64,000 bases of DNA from Allomyces macrogynus ATCC 38327 (GCA_000151295.1 GG745356.1:425361-489360); one strand, 5' to 3'. Counted from the stretch's first letter, positions 45,140 through 55,901 are shown. Translations and numbers: made by a program. Notes: generated by a model from the sequence alone, not told the origin.

Positions 45140-46430
45140 ATGGCCAACAAGAAAATAACTGCTGCACACAAGACCTGGGGTCATAAGATCACTGTGCCTG
45201 CTGTGCCCATGCCAGAGAGCCCCATCACGCCAGGCTCAACAAACACAGACTTCGAGTCGACAACAATGACGGAAAGCAATGTGAGCTCAATGGTGGCCAA
45301 CAGGGCCACAAGCCAAATGACACTGACCATGACCAACCTGTTGCCAACCAAGACCACCTCAGTGCTGCAGGTGTGCTTCTCATGGCTCACATGGCACCAC
45401 GACATTTTGCTCAACATGCTGCTTGATCACCATGAAGAGCTCCCGGCGTCTGGGCTCCCCAAAGCCCTACTCAAGAACAAAGTTCTCGCTCAATTTCAGC
45501 AACAAGGGCTCATGGTTCTGTCCATGGAGCAGCTCAGCAACAAGATCGCCAACCTCAAGGCCAAATGGAAGCATTATGCCATGTATGCAAATCCGCCCAG
45601 CCATTCGGGTATCCAATTCGATTTCAAGATGGGAATCGTGGCAATGAGCAAGGAACTGTGGAAGATCGAGGAAGAGGTTCATGCTCGTTTTTGCCTTCCT
45701 GCTGCTGTGATTTATGCCTGATCACAATGCGTTTTTGGCCCTCTTGGCAATCTGGTATGACAGGCCGTGCACGGGTCGCCACGTGCTGTGGAAAGCCATG
45801 GCCACAGTTTGAGGTCACCAATGGGTTATGGGCCAGCACTGCTGTGACAGGCGAGATTGCTGCCCTGCCACCAGGTGCGCAGGCCAAGCAGCTGAGGGTG
45901 GCCCCATGGTGGATTTGGAGTGTGGTACAGTGTTTCCTATTTTCTGGCTGTATTTGTTTTCTCTTTTGAATTGAAACGTGTGAAAATGGACCCTCATGAA
46001 TGGAATGCTGACCATGCAAATGTCAGAGAAACACGCTTCAAGCAAGGTCTCCTCGTCCACAAAAGCCTGCACCAAGAGTGCAGTGTGCAAGCAGACCAAC
46101 ACCAAAAAAGAGGGCAAGCTTGAGGGCGCGCCCATGAAGCTTGTCGAGCATGAGCTTGCCACAAGCGCGGCCTTGGCACCTGGCGCTGCCTGCCCGCTCC
46201 ACCCAGCCATTGTGGAAGTGATCACAGTGCCACAGGGTGACAAATTTTCAGTGGCCACACGCATAATTGCCCTGCACATGCTGATCAATCCCAAAAAGCA
46301 GGGGTTTTTCTTCTCCTGTGTGGTGACGCCTGCATGGATTATCTTCTCAATTGGGCGAAAGCTCACTGTCCTGATTTGGTTCCCAAAGAGTATGTTAGCT
46401 GCAGCTGAGGTCGAGCTCATTTTTCTTTGA
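45140..46430 (+). pseudogene. Myb/SANT-like partner protein of element 2, broken
   Basis: The ATG at 45140 starts MANKKITAAHKTWGHKITVP. The domain region reads WLTWHHDILLNMLLDHHEEL, LSMEQLSNKIANLKAKWKHY and IVAMSKELWKIEEEVHARF, matching the Myb/SANT-like DNA-binding domain of Harbinger-associated proteins. The frame stops at 45721, and a later frame (45996-46430) with TRIIALHMLINPKKQGFFF looks like a displaced C-terminal part. An intron between them is possible but not convincing. Confidence 0.55.
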
Positions 46431-46498
46431 TGTTTCAGTACACTGTTTCTTTTCCATTTCGAGCAGCTTGATAATGATTGCAACTTGTCACTTCCTAT

Positions 46499-47846
46499 TC
46501 ATTCCCACAAATCCAAAGACTCACCAAAGAAACAGGACTGCCACCAATGTGAGGGGGGCACAGCCCATGCCCTGGTCGCAAGAACATGCTGGTACCCAGC
46601 CCAAAGCCCATCTGCAGTCCCTTCTTGACGCTGGTCAGCAGCAGGCACATCAAGCGCACCAGGTGGGGGTTGCAGCACACCACGATCGTTGTCATTGAGT
46701 GCACCACACTGCACAGTCTGCTCATAGTGATCAGGAACCGTGTCCTGCTTGTCATTGATAATGAAGTTGTGCAAGAGCGCCACCACGTCGACAATCTTGG
46801 GCTGCGTCCGCTCAAATGGGCACCAAACGCCAGTTGTGAGCACAGGAAAGTGGCACTTGACCACACCAAAGGCGTGTTCAGTGGCATTGTGCAGCTGTGC
46901 ATGGTGGAAATTTTAGAACTCGTGGGCGTTCACTGGGCTACATGATTTTCGAGAGCTTGGTACCATCAGTTCATTTTCGTGAGCACAAACAGGGGGAACA
47001 TGCAGACCATTCATGGGCATTGCCCCATTCTTTGAGATGAAATTGCACGCCATGGTACAGCGACAGAATGCAATCCGAATTGACATAACTGGCATTGGCC
47101 AAATAGTACATGCTGTCTGGGATATCGAAACCTTTTTTCCAAGTGTCATCAAGAACAGTGGAATCATGTGCCAACCCCTCCCACCCAGCAAGCAGGTACA
47201 GGAACTGCAAATCAAAGTCCACAACAGCAAGCACGTTTTGCATGAGCTGCCCATGGCAATTGCGCAACCAGTTCATGACTTTGGGCAGTAGACTGAGTGC
47301 AGGGATGTGTGTACCATTGAGCACACTTTGCACATCCTTGAATGTGGGGCAGAACTTGTTGTTGTTGGCAATCTGGTGAGGGATCACAGCCAGGTTGGGC
47401 AGGCACACATAATTGGGATAGATGGCCAGCAATGCTTCAAGCTCATTGTGGAAATAGAGTGATGCCAACTCAGCCCCAATCTGGAAGCATTCCTGCAGCT
47501 CCGCATTGGTCATGCAGTGCCCAAGGACATACAGGAACAGCATGAGCTGCCTGGCAACCAAGAGCAGGCACGAAGGGGCAAGGAGCGTGTGTGATTCCAG
47601 GATTGAGACAAGTTTGTTGAAGGTGTGCTTTGGCATCTGCATGGCACACTGGAATGATTTCGGGTGGCCATCAAGCAGCTCCTGGACCCATGCCTCGCCC
47701 ATCAGAATGGATGTGTGCAGCCGACTCGACATGGCTGCAGCGTGGGCGCACTTGTGCTGGGTGTGACAACGGCAGAGGAATGCAAGTGCCACAAGCAGTA
47801 CATGCTGCCACTGCTGACAGCTGGCCTGCCCGGCCGTGCTTGTCAT
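46499..47846 (-). pseudogene. HARBI1-like DDE transposase with both Asp residues changed to Asn
   Basis: From the ATG at 47846 the frame runs to a stop at 46971. A frame change and a TAA (about 46915) separate it from the last part, HNATEHAFGVVKCHFPVLTT and VDVVALLHNFIINDKQD. Family landmarks are present: VLNGTHIPA (normally DGTHI), GWEGLAHDSTVL, YYLANASY (normally a D-x-G-Y type motif) and ATEHAFGVVK with the catalytic Glu. The catalytic Asp codons at 47318-47316 and 47096-47094 both read AAT (Asn). With the frame break and stop, the enzyme is inactive. Confidence 0.78.
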
Positions 47847-48049
47847 TGCGTTAAGTTGTTTGGGGTGGTTTTGCAGCTTCTCGCGAAGAACGAAAGTCAA
47901 GGTCGATGGAGAAGCAGGATGGACTGGCAATCGTAACTGGGATGGTGCGTGCGTTCGGCAAGCTGGTGCGATCTGACAGGTCAGTTCGGTTTGCCACGTC
48001 ACTAACTGAACGCGTCTGTCTGACTCCAAATGATCTCTAACTGGAAAAT

Positions 48050-48064
48050 CTGCCGAACGGGCCC
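48050..48064 (-). repeat. Right terminal inverted repeat of element 2
   Basis: Plus-strand CTGCCGAACGGGCCC; its reverse complement matches the left end at 13 of 15 positions. Confidence 0.75.
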
Positions 48065-48226
48065 ACATGCTGTTCTAACCATTCGCATGAATATCAGACA
48101 TGACTGTTCTTGCCTTTTAAATCAGCCATTATTACGACCTGCTGCAATCGCTTCAACAGGCCGCACTCCGAATGCAATGCAAGTTTTGTCGACAGGTCGG
48201 GCTGCTGGGCACAGCGTCCTCACGCA

Positions 48227-48493
48227 CCAATTCGCCGTGCTGTCGTTGTGATCATTGATGCGGTGCGATATGATTTTGCTGCCTGGGACCCACAATTCGA
48301 AGCACAACCTGACACCGTGACGCCCGACTGGCATTACCGTAACAAGCTTCCTGTCTTGCACAATGTCACGAATGGCCACGCTCGACTGTTCCGATGCCAC
48401 GCGGACCCGCTAACTACGACGCTGCAGCGGCTCAAGGCCATGACGACAGGGTCGCTACCGACGTTCATTGACATGAGCGTAGCGTCCCGATAA
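48227..48493 (+). pseudogene. GPI13/PIG-O fragment (GPI ethanolamine phosphate transferase)
   Basis: The frame reads VVVIIDAVRYDFAAWDPQFE, then WHYRNKLPVLHNVTNGHARL, then FRCHADPLTTTLQRLKAMTT and GSLPTFIDMS before diverging to a stop. This matches the start of the alkaline-phosphatase-like catalytic domain of PIG-O/GPI13, including the metal-binding Asp (IIDA) and the TTGSLPTFID block with the catalytic Thr. PIG-O adds phosphoethanolamine to the third mannose of GPI anchors in the ER. Only about 80 of roughly 1000 residues are present and the rest is absent, so this is a fragment. It begins 160 bp from the right end of element 2. Confidence 0.72.
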
Positions 48494-48807
48494 TAATGAA
48501 TTGTCACAGCCTGTTGATTTTCTGTCTGACCCGTGGGGTTGTGGGAACATGTCAATTCCAGTTCTGGTCTGTGCTGCCATTTTTCCATTGGCCTTTCTGA
48601 TCGCTGTCGCCGAGTCCCATCTGCCTGTTGTGCCCCTCTGCCCGCCTCCCCGACAACAATGCATCTCTCAAAGCGCCGCTGCACGATCCGACGCGTATAC
48701 AGTGTCCCTCCAGCCCCCATTTCCCTCTCGATCGCTTAGACTCAAAGCGTCGACCTCACTGTGCAGACTATTGGACCAACCATCAACACCCACCACCCCG
48801 CAGTCCA

Positions 48808-49621
48808 CCAGCTCCAGCTCGCTACCCTTGCCGTCCTCCTCTTGGCCCTGGCCAAATCGGCGTCCGCGTTGACCACGGTCGTCGACAAGCTCGACACGTA
48901 GTACGTCTTCGGTTTGGCCTCCAGCCGGCGGGTCGGTCTATAATACGGTTACGCTCGCGTCGCCTGGATGCGCCATCGTGACCGACTCGAGCTGCGTGGG
49001 TGATCAGTTCCAGGTGGCCATCAATAGGCAGGATCTGGGTACGTTTTGCTCTTTTGAGGCACTGCTGCCAGCAGTTGTGACCAAGAACCACAGGCGAAAG
49101 ATGTATCTTGCGCATTGGATCGCCCAGGACCAACGTCAGCGCCACTCCTGCGCTACTGCGTTCTGCGGGAAGCCATTATCGACAGGGCGCTCACCATGAC
49201 TGAGTTCTCCAAGTCCCAGTTCCCGCGGTCACATCAACCATCACCGTGACCACCATCTCAGCCAACCCTCCGAGCGGCGGCAGCGTCAAGGTCCCGGCCG
49301 CCGCGTGCCCCGGGACGGAGGTGCCGCCGCCGTTCAAGGTCATCACGACCGCAGGCAAGGTCTTGACGCGCGGCGGCGTCGGCCGCGTGTGCCCCGTAGG
49401 GCCTGGTGCTGATGGGCGTCAGTTCAACCAATTGGGAACAGGTGCTGGTCGTCGTGTGGTCAATCCCAGAGGTCCGCGTGAACCCGACTGCCTCCGTCAT
49501 TTATTGATTCGTGGAATGGCGACAGCTATGGCGGCGTTGACCCGTAGCTCATGGTGTCTGGGACGGGCGCCGCCGTGACGCTGGTGGTCGCGCCAGCCTG
49601 CCCGCTGTGCGCCAATTCCTG
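48808..49621 (+). pseudogene. Secreted-protein family, locus C
   Basis: A hydrophobic signal-like run (LATLAVLLLALAKSASA) has no in-frame ATG. A TAG (about 48899) interrupts it, then in another frame PPAGGSVYNTVTLASPGCAI, VTDSSCVGDQFQVAINRQDL matches locus B. After a probable intron from 49040 come TISANPPSGGSVKVPAAACP, LVLMGVSSTNWEQVL and SWNGDSYGGVDP-stop-LMVSGTG in shifting frames. The order of modules gives the family plan: signal, Cys domain, C-terminal domain. It is a pseudogene. Confidence 0.55.
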
Positions 49622-50248
49622 AGAAGGATGTAGGATCGGTGTTTGTGCACATGGCGGCGTGCAATTGCACGGCTGTCAATTTTTTGCTAATGCGTTGGCA
49701 GCGCATAACACCAAGAAATTGCTGTTGTTTCTGTTGAAAGAACGCAACACCATCATTCCATAACATTTGGAACGACTCTTGTCTTGGCATGATCGACACG
49801 AAACAAATGCATCCCAGAGTCCATGAGGTGTTAGCAATAAATATCATCTCTCGTTTGTGAGTTTTGAGCATTTGCTTGGAAATAGTTTGTCCCTCGTCAC
49901 AACCTTGCAATGCAAATCTAAGGCCGCATCAAAAGTTTTTCTTCAACAACGAACACACGCTCGTGCTGCGCAAGAATACCAGGCGGACCGAAAGTCTTGC
50001 CGCCGCATTCCTGCATGCGTCCTCAATTTGCGCACACTCTGCAAGTCGTTGTGTTGGATCTCACAATGCAGCCAAGTGACCATGGCGAGCCTCGTATCCC
50101 AAATACGACACAACAATGGCATCAACAAAATGTTCAAAACCGACAAGATAGCAGCCGCGCGCGCACTGTCCAACCGCAATTCCATGTCCACCGACGGTTT
50201 CTCTCTCTTTCCCACGCGCGCACAACCATCTCGTGCCCTGCAAGGTCC
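49622..50248. other. Spacer between secreted-family loci C and D
   Basis: No gene is supported. It lies between the 3' ends of two tail-to-tail family members and holds only short frames without motifs. Confidence 0.4.
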
Positions 50249-51202
50249 TCAAGGCTTGATGCACAGCGGGTAGCCCTGGAAGACGAGCATTGACACAGTG
50301 GCGCCAAACATGGACACGACCAGCTCGAGGTCAATGCCCGCGTACGAGTCGCCGATCCACGAACTGATCATGACCGCGTCAAAGACGGTCAGGTTGACGT
50401 CCGGGCTCTCGCGTACGACCTTGAACACCTCGTTCATGTTGGCGGACGTGACAGGGGCAAGCACGCGGCGCTGCACCTGGCACGCGGCGGCTGCAGCACG
50501 CATGCGCACCTTGCCCACAGCCGTCACGACCTTGGACTTCAGCTCAGGACACTATATCGGGAGTTGTGGTGAGGGTCAGGGAGGGCGGTCCGTCAGTTTG
50601 GCACTTCCCCCATTTGCCGGCAGCAACAGCATGGACGCGCCAATGGCCATCGATGCGCCGCATGTTGAATCCAAGGGCGCCATGCGTACCAGGCTCGTCA
50701 CGACGATCAAGTCGCTCGTCTGCGTCGTCACGTTACCCGTGATCTTTTTCAACGCAATCGACGCGGAGCCGGCCGCCAGCGGGTAGTAGCCCTTGGAGAA
50801 TTTCGGATTGGCCGAGACTGCGCTGGAATTGTCGGCATCGTCGGAACAGGTCGGATTCGACCTGGGCACCAGCGTGACCCCTGCCGCCAAACAATAATAT
50901 CGGGACATTTCATGAATTCTCGCTGGCCTTTCCAATTTTCTGGATTGCTGGCACGGACACAGGAACTTGCCATTGTTGAGCACCTCTTATCGCTCGCTCA
51001 CGCATTCCGAGTCCCGAGACGATCAGGCACCACCCGTCGAGTGTCGCGAGTTGGTACGAGTCCGAGACCGTCCCGAGGCCGCTGTGGAAGGGGACCGAAT
51101 ACCACGTGTTGACATATTCGTGGCCGTGCACTGACCCGGCCGCAAATCAAGCAGAGAGAGCGTCGTTTCCAGGAACGCGAGTGTCGTGGAGGGGCGAGCC
51201 AT
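50249..51202 (-). pseudogene. Secreted-protein family, locus D
   Basis: The minus-strand ATG at 51202 begins MARPSTTLAFLETTLSLLDL, then a frame shift gives NTWYSVPFHSGLGTVSDSYQ and LATLDGWCLIVSG. Further exon-like pieces read GVTLVPRSNPTCSDDADNSS, KGYYPLAAGSASIALKKITG and, at 50527-50249, VLAPVTSANMNEVFKVVR with SWIGDSYAGIDLELVVSMFG. It is the most complete locus in module order. The same kind of frame break after the signal as in locus A suggests either shared damage or an unrecognised splice. Confidence 0.5.
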
Positions 51203-51773
51203 GATCGGGAACGGTGGTGGGCGCGCTAGAAAGCGGGAGTGACGAGCACGAATGGAACAATGGAAGTGCGGGTCAAACGTGGTGCCAAGCGTTGATCCGC
51301 CTTCCAGCTGTCTTGCACACGCAGCGACACTCTCGTCGATCACCAAAAAAATCTGTGCGATGACCGAGCGTTCTTGCCTGGTGGAGAAAGCACTCATGAA
51401 CCAGCCAGGAGGGGGGGTGAAGCGAGACTTGGGTGATGCTTGATCGACCACGAAACAAACCGGCAATTACAGGGAAACCAACCCATGTTCACGAGCCTGA
51501 CACCAAACACGTCGACGGCCACCAACGCACCCGCGTCCGTCGCGGCGCATGCGCCGCTGCCGCCGCCGAAACCAAATCAATGGCAAAGGGTGAATGGGAG
51601 AGGGGAGGGCAAACGTCGAGAGGAGAGAATAGAATATACACCCAAACGCCCACGAAACCAAGAACGAGTGTCCGACAATACTCAAACTGAACAAGGTGAA
51701 AGGAGCAAAGACCGACCCGAACACACCACCACGAACTGGCATCGCTCGTCCATCCTCGCCACCCATCCTCCAC
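51203..51773. other. Spacer upstream of the low-complexity gene's 3' end
   Basis: No supported gene, RNA or repeat. It includes the upstream region of locus D and the 3' flank of the next minus-strand gene. Confidence 0.4.
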
Positions 51774-53582
51774 TCACGCATCATGCTCCGGATAGCTCTC
51801 CGACAACAACACCGTCGTCGCATTTGACATGATCCGCACCGGCCGTCCCTGCACGCCGCCCTCATTCGGCCGCGGCCGCATCAGAAGCGGCCAACCCGCA
51901 CTCATCACCAAATCATCCTCATCATCATCGTCATCGTCATCCTCATCCTCCAGATCACTCAACCCATCATCCCCCAACCACCGGTGCATCAGTGGCACCT
52001 CCCCCTCCCCACCCATCTCATCCTCCTCCTCGTCTTCCGTATCCGAACCAAACACCGCCGCATGCCGCGCGGCACGCCGTGCCGTCGCCGTCGCCGTCGC
52101 CGTCGCTACCTCATTCACCAACCGCGACGTCGGCGTGCGCAGCCGCGCGCGTAAATCGCGCAGTTCCGCGAGACTCACGGGCGCACCCCGCCGCGGCGCG
52201 GTGCTGCCAAAGATCGGCCGGTCGCGGTCACTGCGGTCCGCGCGCGGCCCGCGCGCCGCCGGCGCAATGATCGTCGAGTGCTCGACCCCCGCTTCCGCCG
52301 GCATCGGTGGTGGGGGATTGGTTCCGGGCCCCCAGCTGGACGACGACGCCATGGCCGCTGCAGCCGCGGCGATCCGGTCGTCCCCGGCCAATCGGCGCAG
52401 GCTCGCGAGAATGTCGGGGGGGACGCTGAGGGTGCCGGCAACGTGCACGGAACTGTTGGCGCCGACAGGTGCGGGTGCGCGAGGTGGCGGTGGGGGCGGT
52501 GGGGTCGGGGTCGCGGACGTGAGCCGTGCACCGAGCGTCCGCGCAAACCACGGTGGACGCTGCGAGGTCATGAGCGGGTCAGTTCCGGAAGAGGCGAGTG
52601 ACTCGAATGACCGCCGCACGGTGGACGCGACGGGGCCGAGCGACGTCGACGGGTTTGCTGGAAGAATTGTCGATCCGGGTACCGGGGTCGCCGTCATCGA
52701 CAGCGAGGGGAGCGGCAAGTGCGCCATTTCCAGGGGAGGCGGCGAGAACAGCGGCGGCGAAGGGAGGTCGCGGTCGCGTGCAACGTACATGGCGTTACGC
52801 CGTCTCAGCGGTGGGGACGCGGACGCGTCCCGCCGCCGCGGGAGTGTCGGGTAGGCCTGGGCGGGGCCCGCAAGCATCGGCGGGAGGTGCGGAGGCGGGG
52901 GCATGGGGGGTGCGGGTGGTGAGGGAGGCAGGTCGCCGTAGAGAAAGTCGGAGAGGAAGTTGTGGGCGTCGATGCCAGTGACGGCGCCGGTACCGGTGGG
53001 CGCGGGAGGGAAGGGAGGCAGGAAGGGCAGCGGCGGATCGTCAAACTCGTCCCACCCAGGTGGCCACGTGCGGATGCCGCCCGCGCCAGTGCCGGCGCTG
53101 GGGGCGGGGACCGGCGGAGGAGGTGGAGGAGGTGCGGCCGTCGACGCGATCCTGGTCCCCGCCGGCCGCAGGCCGAGCCGGAACGGCCCACCGGTCCCCG
53201 CGCCGCTGGTGGTGGTCCCAGCGGGGGTGCCCGACCCCGAGCCCGACCCAGATGCGGTCCCGGGCACTTGGAGCGGCGACGCCGTGACGGGCCGCGACGC
53301 CGAGAGTAAGCGGTCGAGTTCCATGTCCAATCCAATGTCGCGGTTCGCGAGCCCGCGTAAGGGGCGCGTCGGCTGCGTGATGGGGTTGATACCCGTCGTG
53401 TTGGCGGCGGCGCGCGCCGAGAAATTGGCCATGGCGCGGCGGTGCAGGTCGATACGGCGCGCCGCGTGCGGTGGGTTTTGGTAGCAGCACTCGTGCGGGC
53501 AGTCGCGGTGCACGCCCATGTGTCGGCGCGCGGCGGTCGTGCACTTGAGGTGCCGCTTGCTGCCGCGCTGCGGATTGCCCAT
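51774..53582 (-). CDS. Low-complexity Pro/Ala/Asp-rich protein, function unknown
   Basis: A single open frame of 602 residues starts at 53582. The N-terminus has a His/Cys-containing patch (KRHLKCTTAARRHMGVHRDC, then PHECCYQ) that could bind zinc but matches no family I know. The rest is disordered: polyproline stretches, GSGSGSG, TATATATARRAARHAA, and an acidic tract DLEDEDDDDDDDEDDL near the C-terminus encoded by a CAT/CGT repeat at 51908-51950. No introns are needed. GC-rich DNA makes long open frames more likely by chance, so this call rests on length, the single start and lack of a better frame. Confidence 0.5.
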   Translation of the reverse strand: MGNPQRGSKRHLKCTTAARRHMGVHRDCPHECCYQNPPHAARRIDLHRRAMANFSARAAANTTGINPITQPTRPLRGLANRDIGLDMELDRLLSASRPVTASPLQVPGTASGSGSGSGTPAGTTTSGAGTGGPFRLGLRPAGTRIASTAAPPPPPPPVPAPSAGTGAGGIRTWPPGWDEFDDPPLPFLPPFPPAPTGTGAVTGIDAHNFLSDFLYGDLPPSPPAPPMPPPPHLPPMLAGPAQAYPTLPRRRDASASPPLRRRNAMYVARDRDLPSPPLFSPPPLEMAHLPLPSLSMTATPVPGSTILPANPSTSLGPVASTVRRSFESLASSGTDPLMTSQRPPWFARTLGARLTSATPTPPPPPPPRAPAPVGANSSVHVAGTLSVPPDILASLRRLAGDDRIAAAAAAMASSSSWGPGTNPPPPMPAEAGVEHSTIIAPAARGPRADRSDRDRPIFGSTAPRRGAPVSLAELRDLRARLRTPTSRLVNEVATATATATARRAARHAAVFGSDTEDEEEDEMGGEGEVPLMHRWLGDDGLSDLEDEDDDDDDDEDDLVMSAGWPLLMRPRPNEGGVQGRPVRIMSNATTVLLSESYPEHDA

Positions 53583-54223
53583 GGTGACAGGTCGGTCGGG
53601 CGTGAGTTGGTGCGGGGGAGGATGGGCGGGCGCGCGCGCGGGCGGGAGAGAAAGAGTCTATTGGGGTCGTGGGCAAGGGGGTACACCGAGGTTGGTCATT
53701 GCGGCCGAGCATGCGCTCACCAATGGCTCCAGGTCACCATTGGAGGAACGGACCGGCGGGGCGGCGCGGGCGAGCGGAACGGCGGGGCAGGTGGAGCACA
53801 GTCTGGCGCGTGAAGTGCAGCAAGTTGGCGTGGGTGAGGAGGCCGGGAGCGCGCGGTAATGACGATGGCAGCAGCAGGGTCGTCTCAGCGTGTGTTGGAG
53901 TGGGCAAGATGGATTTTGTGGACTTGGCCGTGGGCGCGCGCGCGCGACCCTGATCACCTTGCGCAAACGTCGCTCACACACCCTCGCACGTATCTCCAGC
54001 GAACCAGCCAGCCAGTCGACGCTGCGCCAAGCAGGCAGGGACGCGCGATCGCCAAATAAACCGCCCAGAACTGGTCCGCTGCGGCGGAATATAAGAACAA
54101 AACGTCATGTTGCTCTTCCATGCCATTCATGACCCGCGCCGACGCGCATTAACGCTTGCCGACGCGCGCCGACACGCCATTGCGACGCTCATCCGCGACC
54201 CACGCACGTGCGCCCCCCGCTGT
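53583..54223. other. Spacer between the low-complexity gene and RPN3
   Basis: 641 bp with no supported gene. It holds the probable promoter of the minus-strand low-complexity gene and the 3' flank of RPN3. Confidence 0.4.
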
Positions 54224-55901
54224 TCAGAAATCCTCATCGTCCTCCTCGAGCGACTGCTGAATCTCCTTTTCCAGCTCGCGCATCTCGTCCAAATCCGAAA
54301 ACGCCTTGGACGACTTCTTGACCCCGTCCGGGTACCGCATCGCCTGCACCGACTGGTTATGCAAGTCCAAGCAATACTGAATCCGGTGATGGAAGGCCAC
54401 CTGCGGCTCGCGCGTCGCATACACGTCGGCCGCCGCCTCGGCGCCCGACGACACGACAATCCCGCGCGCGTGGTCGATTGTCGCGGTAATGACGCCGTCC
54501 TTGATGGCTTTCGCAACCATAAACTCGGCGTCCTCTTCGCCATCGAGCCCGAGCCGCGCGCAAATGTCGCGCAGCGAGATGGCCGCGTAGGCGACAGAAA
54601 TGAGCCGCATCCCCGTCTTGATCACGTTGTGCCGCAGCCGCGCAATCAACGTCTGCGTGCGGTCCGCCGCAAACCGCGGCGCCGCGTCCTTGACCGTCGC
54701 ATTGAATTTGACCAAGTCGCCCTGCCGGACCGCGAGCACGAGTTGCCGGTAGGGCTCGAGCGGGACACGCATCGCCGTGGGCCGGAAAATCGCGCGGTCG
54801 GGCACTTCGCCCATGAGCAACTGCACGATAATCGCCAATTTGGTCGCAGCCTGCAAGAACCCCGTGGTCGCGGCGGTCTGCGGCGCCTTGCGAATCGCCT
54901 GCTGCAGGTAATTGTGCGACGCCGAGTAATCGAGCTGGATCGCCTTGATCCGACCTTGGTAGTACATGAACCGCACCAGCTGGTTGTTGCTCGCCGTAGC
55001 GGGCAAACCGCCAGACTTGGACATGAGCTTGTCGGCTTGTTCGATCAGGTTGGCGTTGAGCAAGCTGCGCAGGATCAAGTTGAGCAGGGTGGCGGTCGAC
55101 TCGTGGTCGTGCCGCAACGTCGCCGTGCGGTGGAAGGCCAGGAGCGCCGGGCGCAGGGCGGCCTCGAAACCGAGCAGTTCGTGGAATCGCGCATAGTAAA
55201 AGTAGACCTTGGCGGCGATTTGGTCGAGCGAGCGCCGGTTCGCGTGCTGGATGGCTTGCACAACCGAGGTCGCGACGTCGAGGCCCTGGTTCATGACAAA
55301 GACAAGTCAGTTCTGCTCCAAGCATTGCGGGTTCGAATACAAAGTACCAACCTCCTGGTACTTTTTCTGATCATGCAAAAACACAATCGTCAGCAGGCCG
55401 AGGTAAGTCTCGACTTCGGGTGCGACCGCCGGTGTTGCCGTCGCGTCATCGTCGGTCTGCATCACGTCGGCGTCGAGCTTGCTGAGGTACGTGGAGGCGA
55501 GCGCATTGCCTAATTAAACCACGTGTCATGGTCTCCCCTATCCCACCCCTGCGTCATCGTCTGCGCGCAAAGGAGCGTACCGGCCGGCAACGACTGCGCG
55601 ATGGCCTTGACGAGGTACTCTTGCGTCAAGCGGCGGCGGATCGCCGAGGTGGTGCGCAATACGCGCGTGACAAAGCGCGTCTCGTGTACGGCCACAGCCT
55701 TTTCGAGCAGCGCGACATTGTGCTTGATGTCTGTGAACTCGAGCAAAGTACGCGAGTGAGATTCCCTTGCACGACGGGCCCTGCGAATCACACAAACGAC
55801 CGCATACCGGCCAGGAACAGCGCCTGCGCGTCTTCGGTCTTGACGGGCGCGGCAGCGGGCGCCGGGTCAACGTCCATGGCGGCCGTGTCGCCCTTGGTCA
55901 T
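54224..55901 (-). CDS. RPN3: 26S proteasome regulatory subunit RPN3 (PSMD3)
   Basis: Exons are 55901-55808, 55730-55581, 55509-55352 and 55285-54224, giving 487 residues. The reading FLADIKHNVALLEKAVAVHE, then RRSLDQIAAKVYFYYARFHE, LLNLILRSLLNANLIEQADK and a PCI/winged-helix region (LRHNVIKTGMRLISVAYAAI, then SLRDICARLGL) matches PSMD3/RPN3. The C-terminus is acidic (QQSLEEDDEDF). RPN3 is a PCI scaffold of the proteasome lid. The 5' splice choices were fixed by frame: the first intron ends at a TTCACAG acceptor, which joins A to DIKHNV. It is divergent from RPA2 (489 bp). Confidence 0.92.

Larger units (their letters stand above)
44790..48064. mobile_element. Harbinger-type element 2 (HARBI1-like), decayed
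   Basis: A 3275-bp segment is bounded by imperfect 15-bp inverted repeats (GGGTCCGTTTGGCAG at the left; reverse complement of GGGCCCGTTCGGCAG at the right; 13 of 15 match). It contains a Myb/SANT-like gene on the plus strand and a HARBI1-like transposase on the minus strand, both damaged. The flanking trinucleotides are TCA and ACA, so no clean target duplication is visible. Subterminal copies of AACTGA/TCAGTT occur near both ends. The proteins and ends differ from element 1, so this is a separate lineage. Confidence 0.78.

Noticed and set aside
44781..48075. Target-site duplication for element 2
   Set aside because: Flanks are TCA and ACA; no exact 2-, 3- or 8-bp duplication is visible, so none is claimed.
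51829..53484. Plus-strand frames of 341 and 174 codons opposite the low-complexity gene
   Set aside because: They are broken and Ser/Arg-rich. The minus-strand frame is single, longer and has an N-terminal Cys/His patch.
55321..55350. GGTTCGAAT-like string resembling a tRNA T-arm
   Set aside because: It lies within an RPN3 intron and no acceptor, D or anticodon arms can be drawn around it.
54107..55513. 468-codon plus-strand frame opposite RPN3
   Set aside because: It is the mirror of the conserved RPN3 exons, is Arg/His-rich and lacks motifs.
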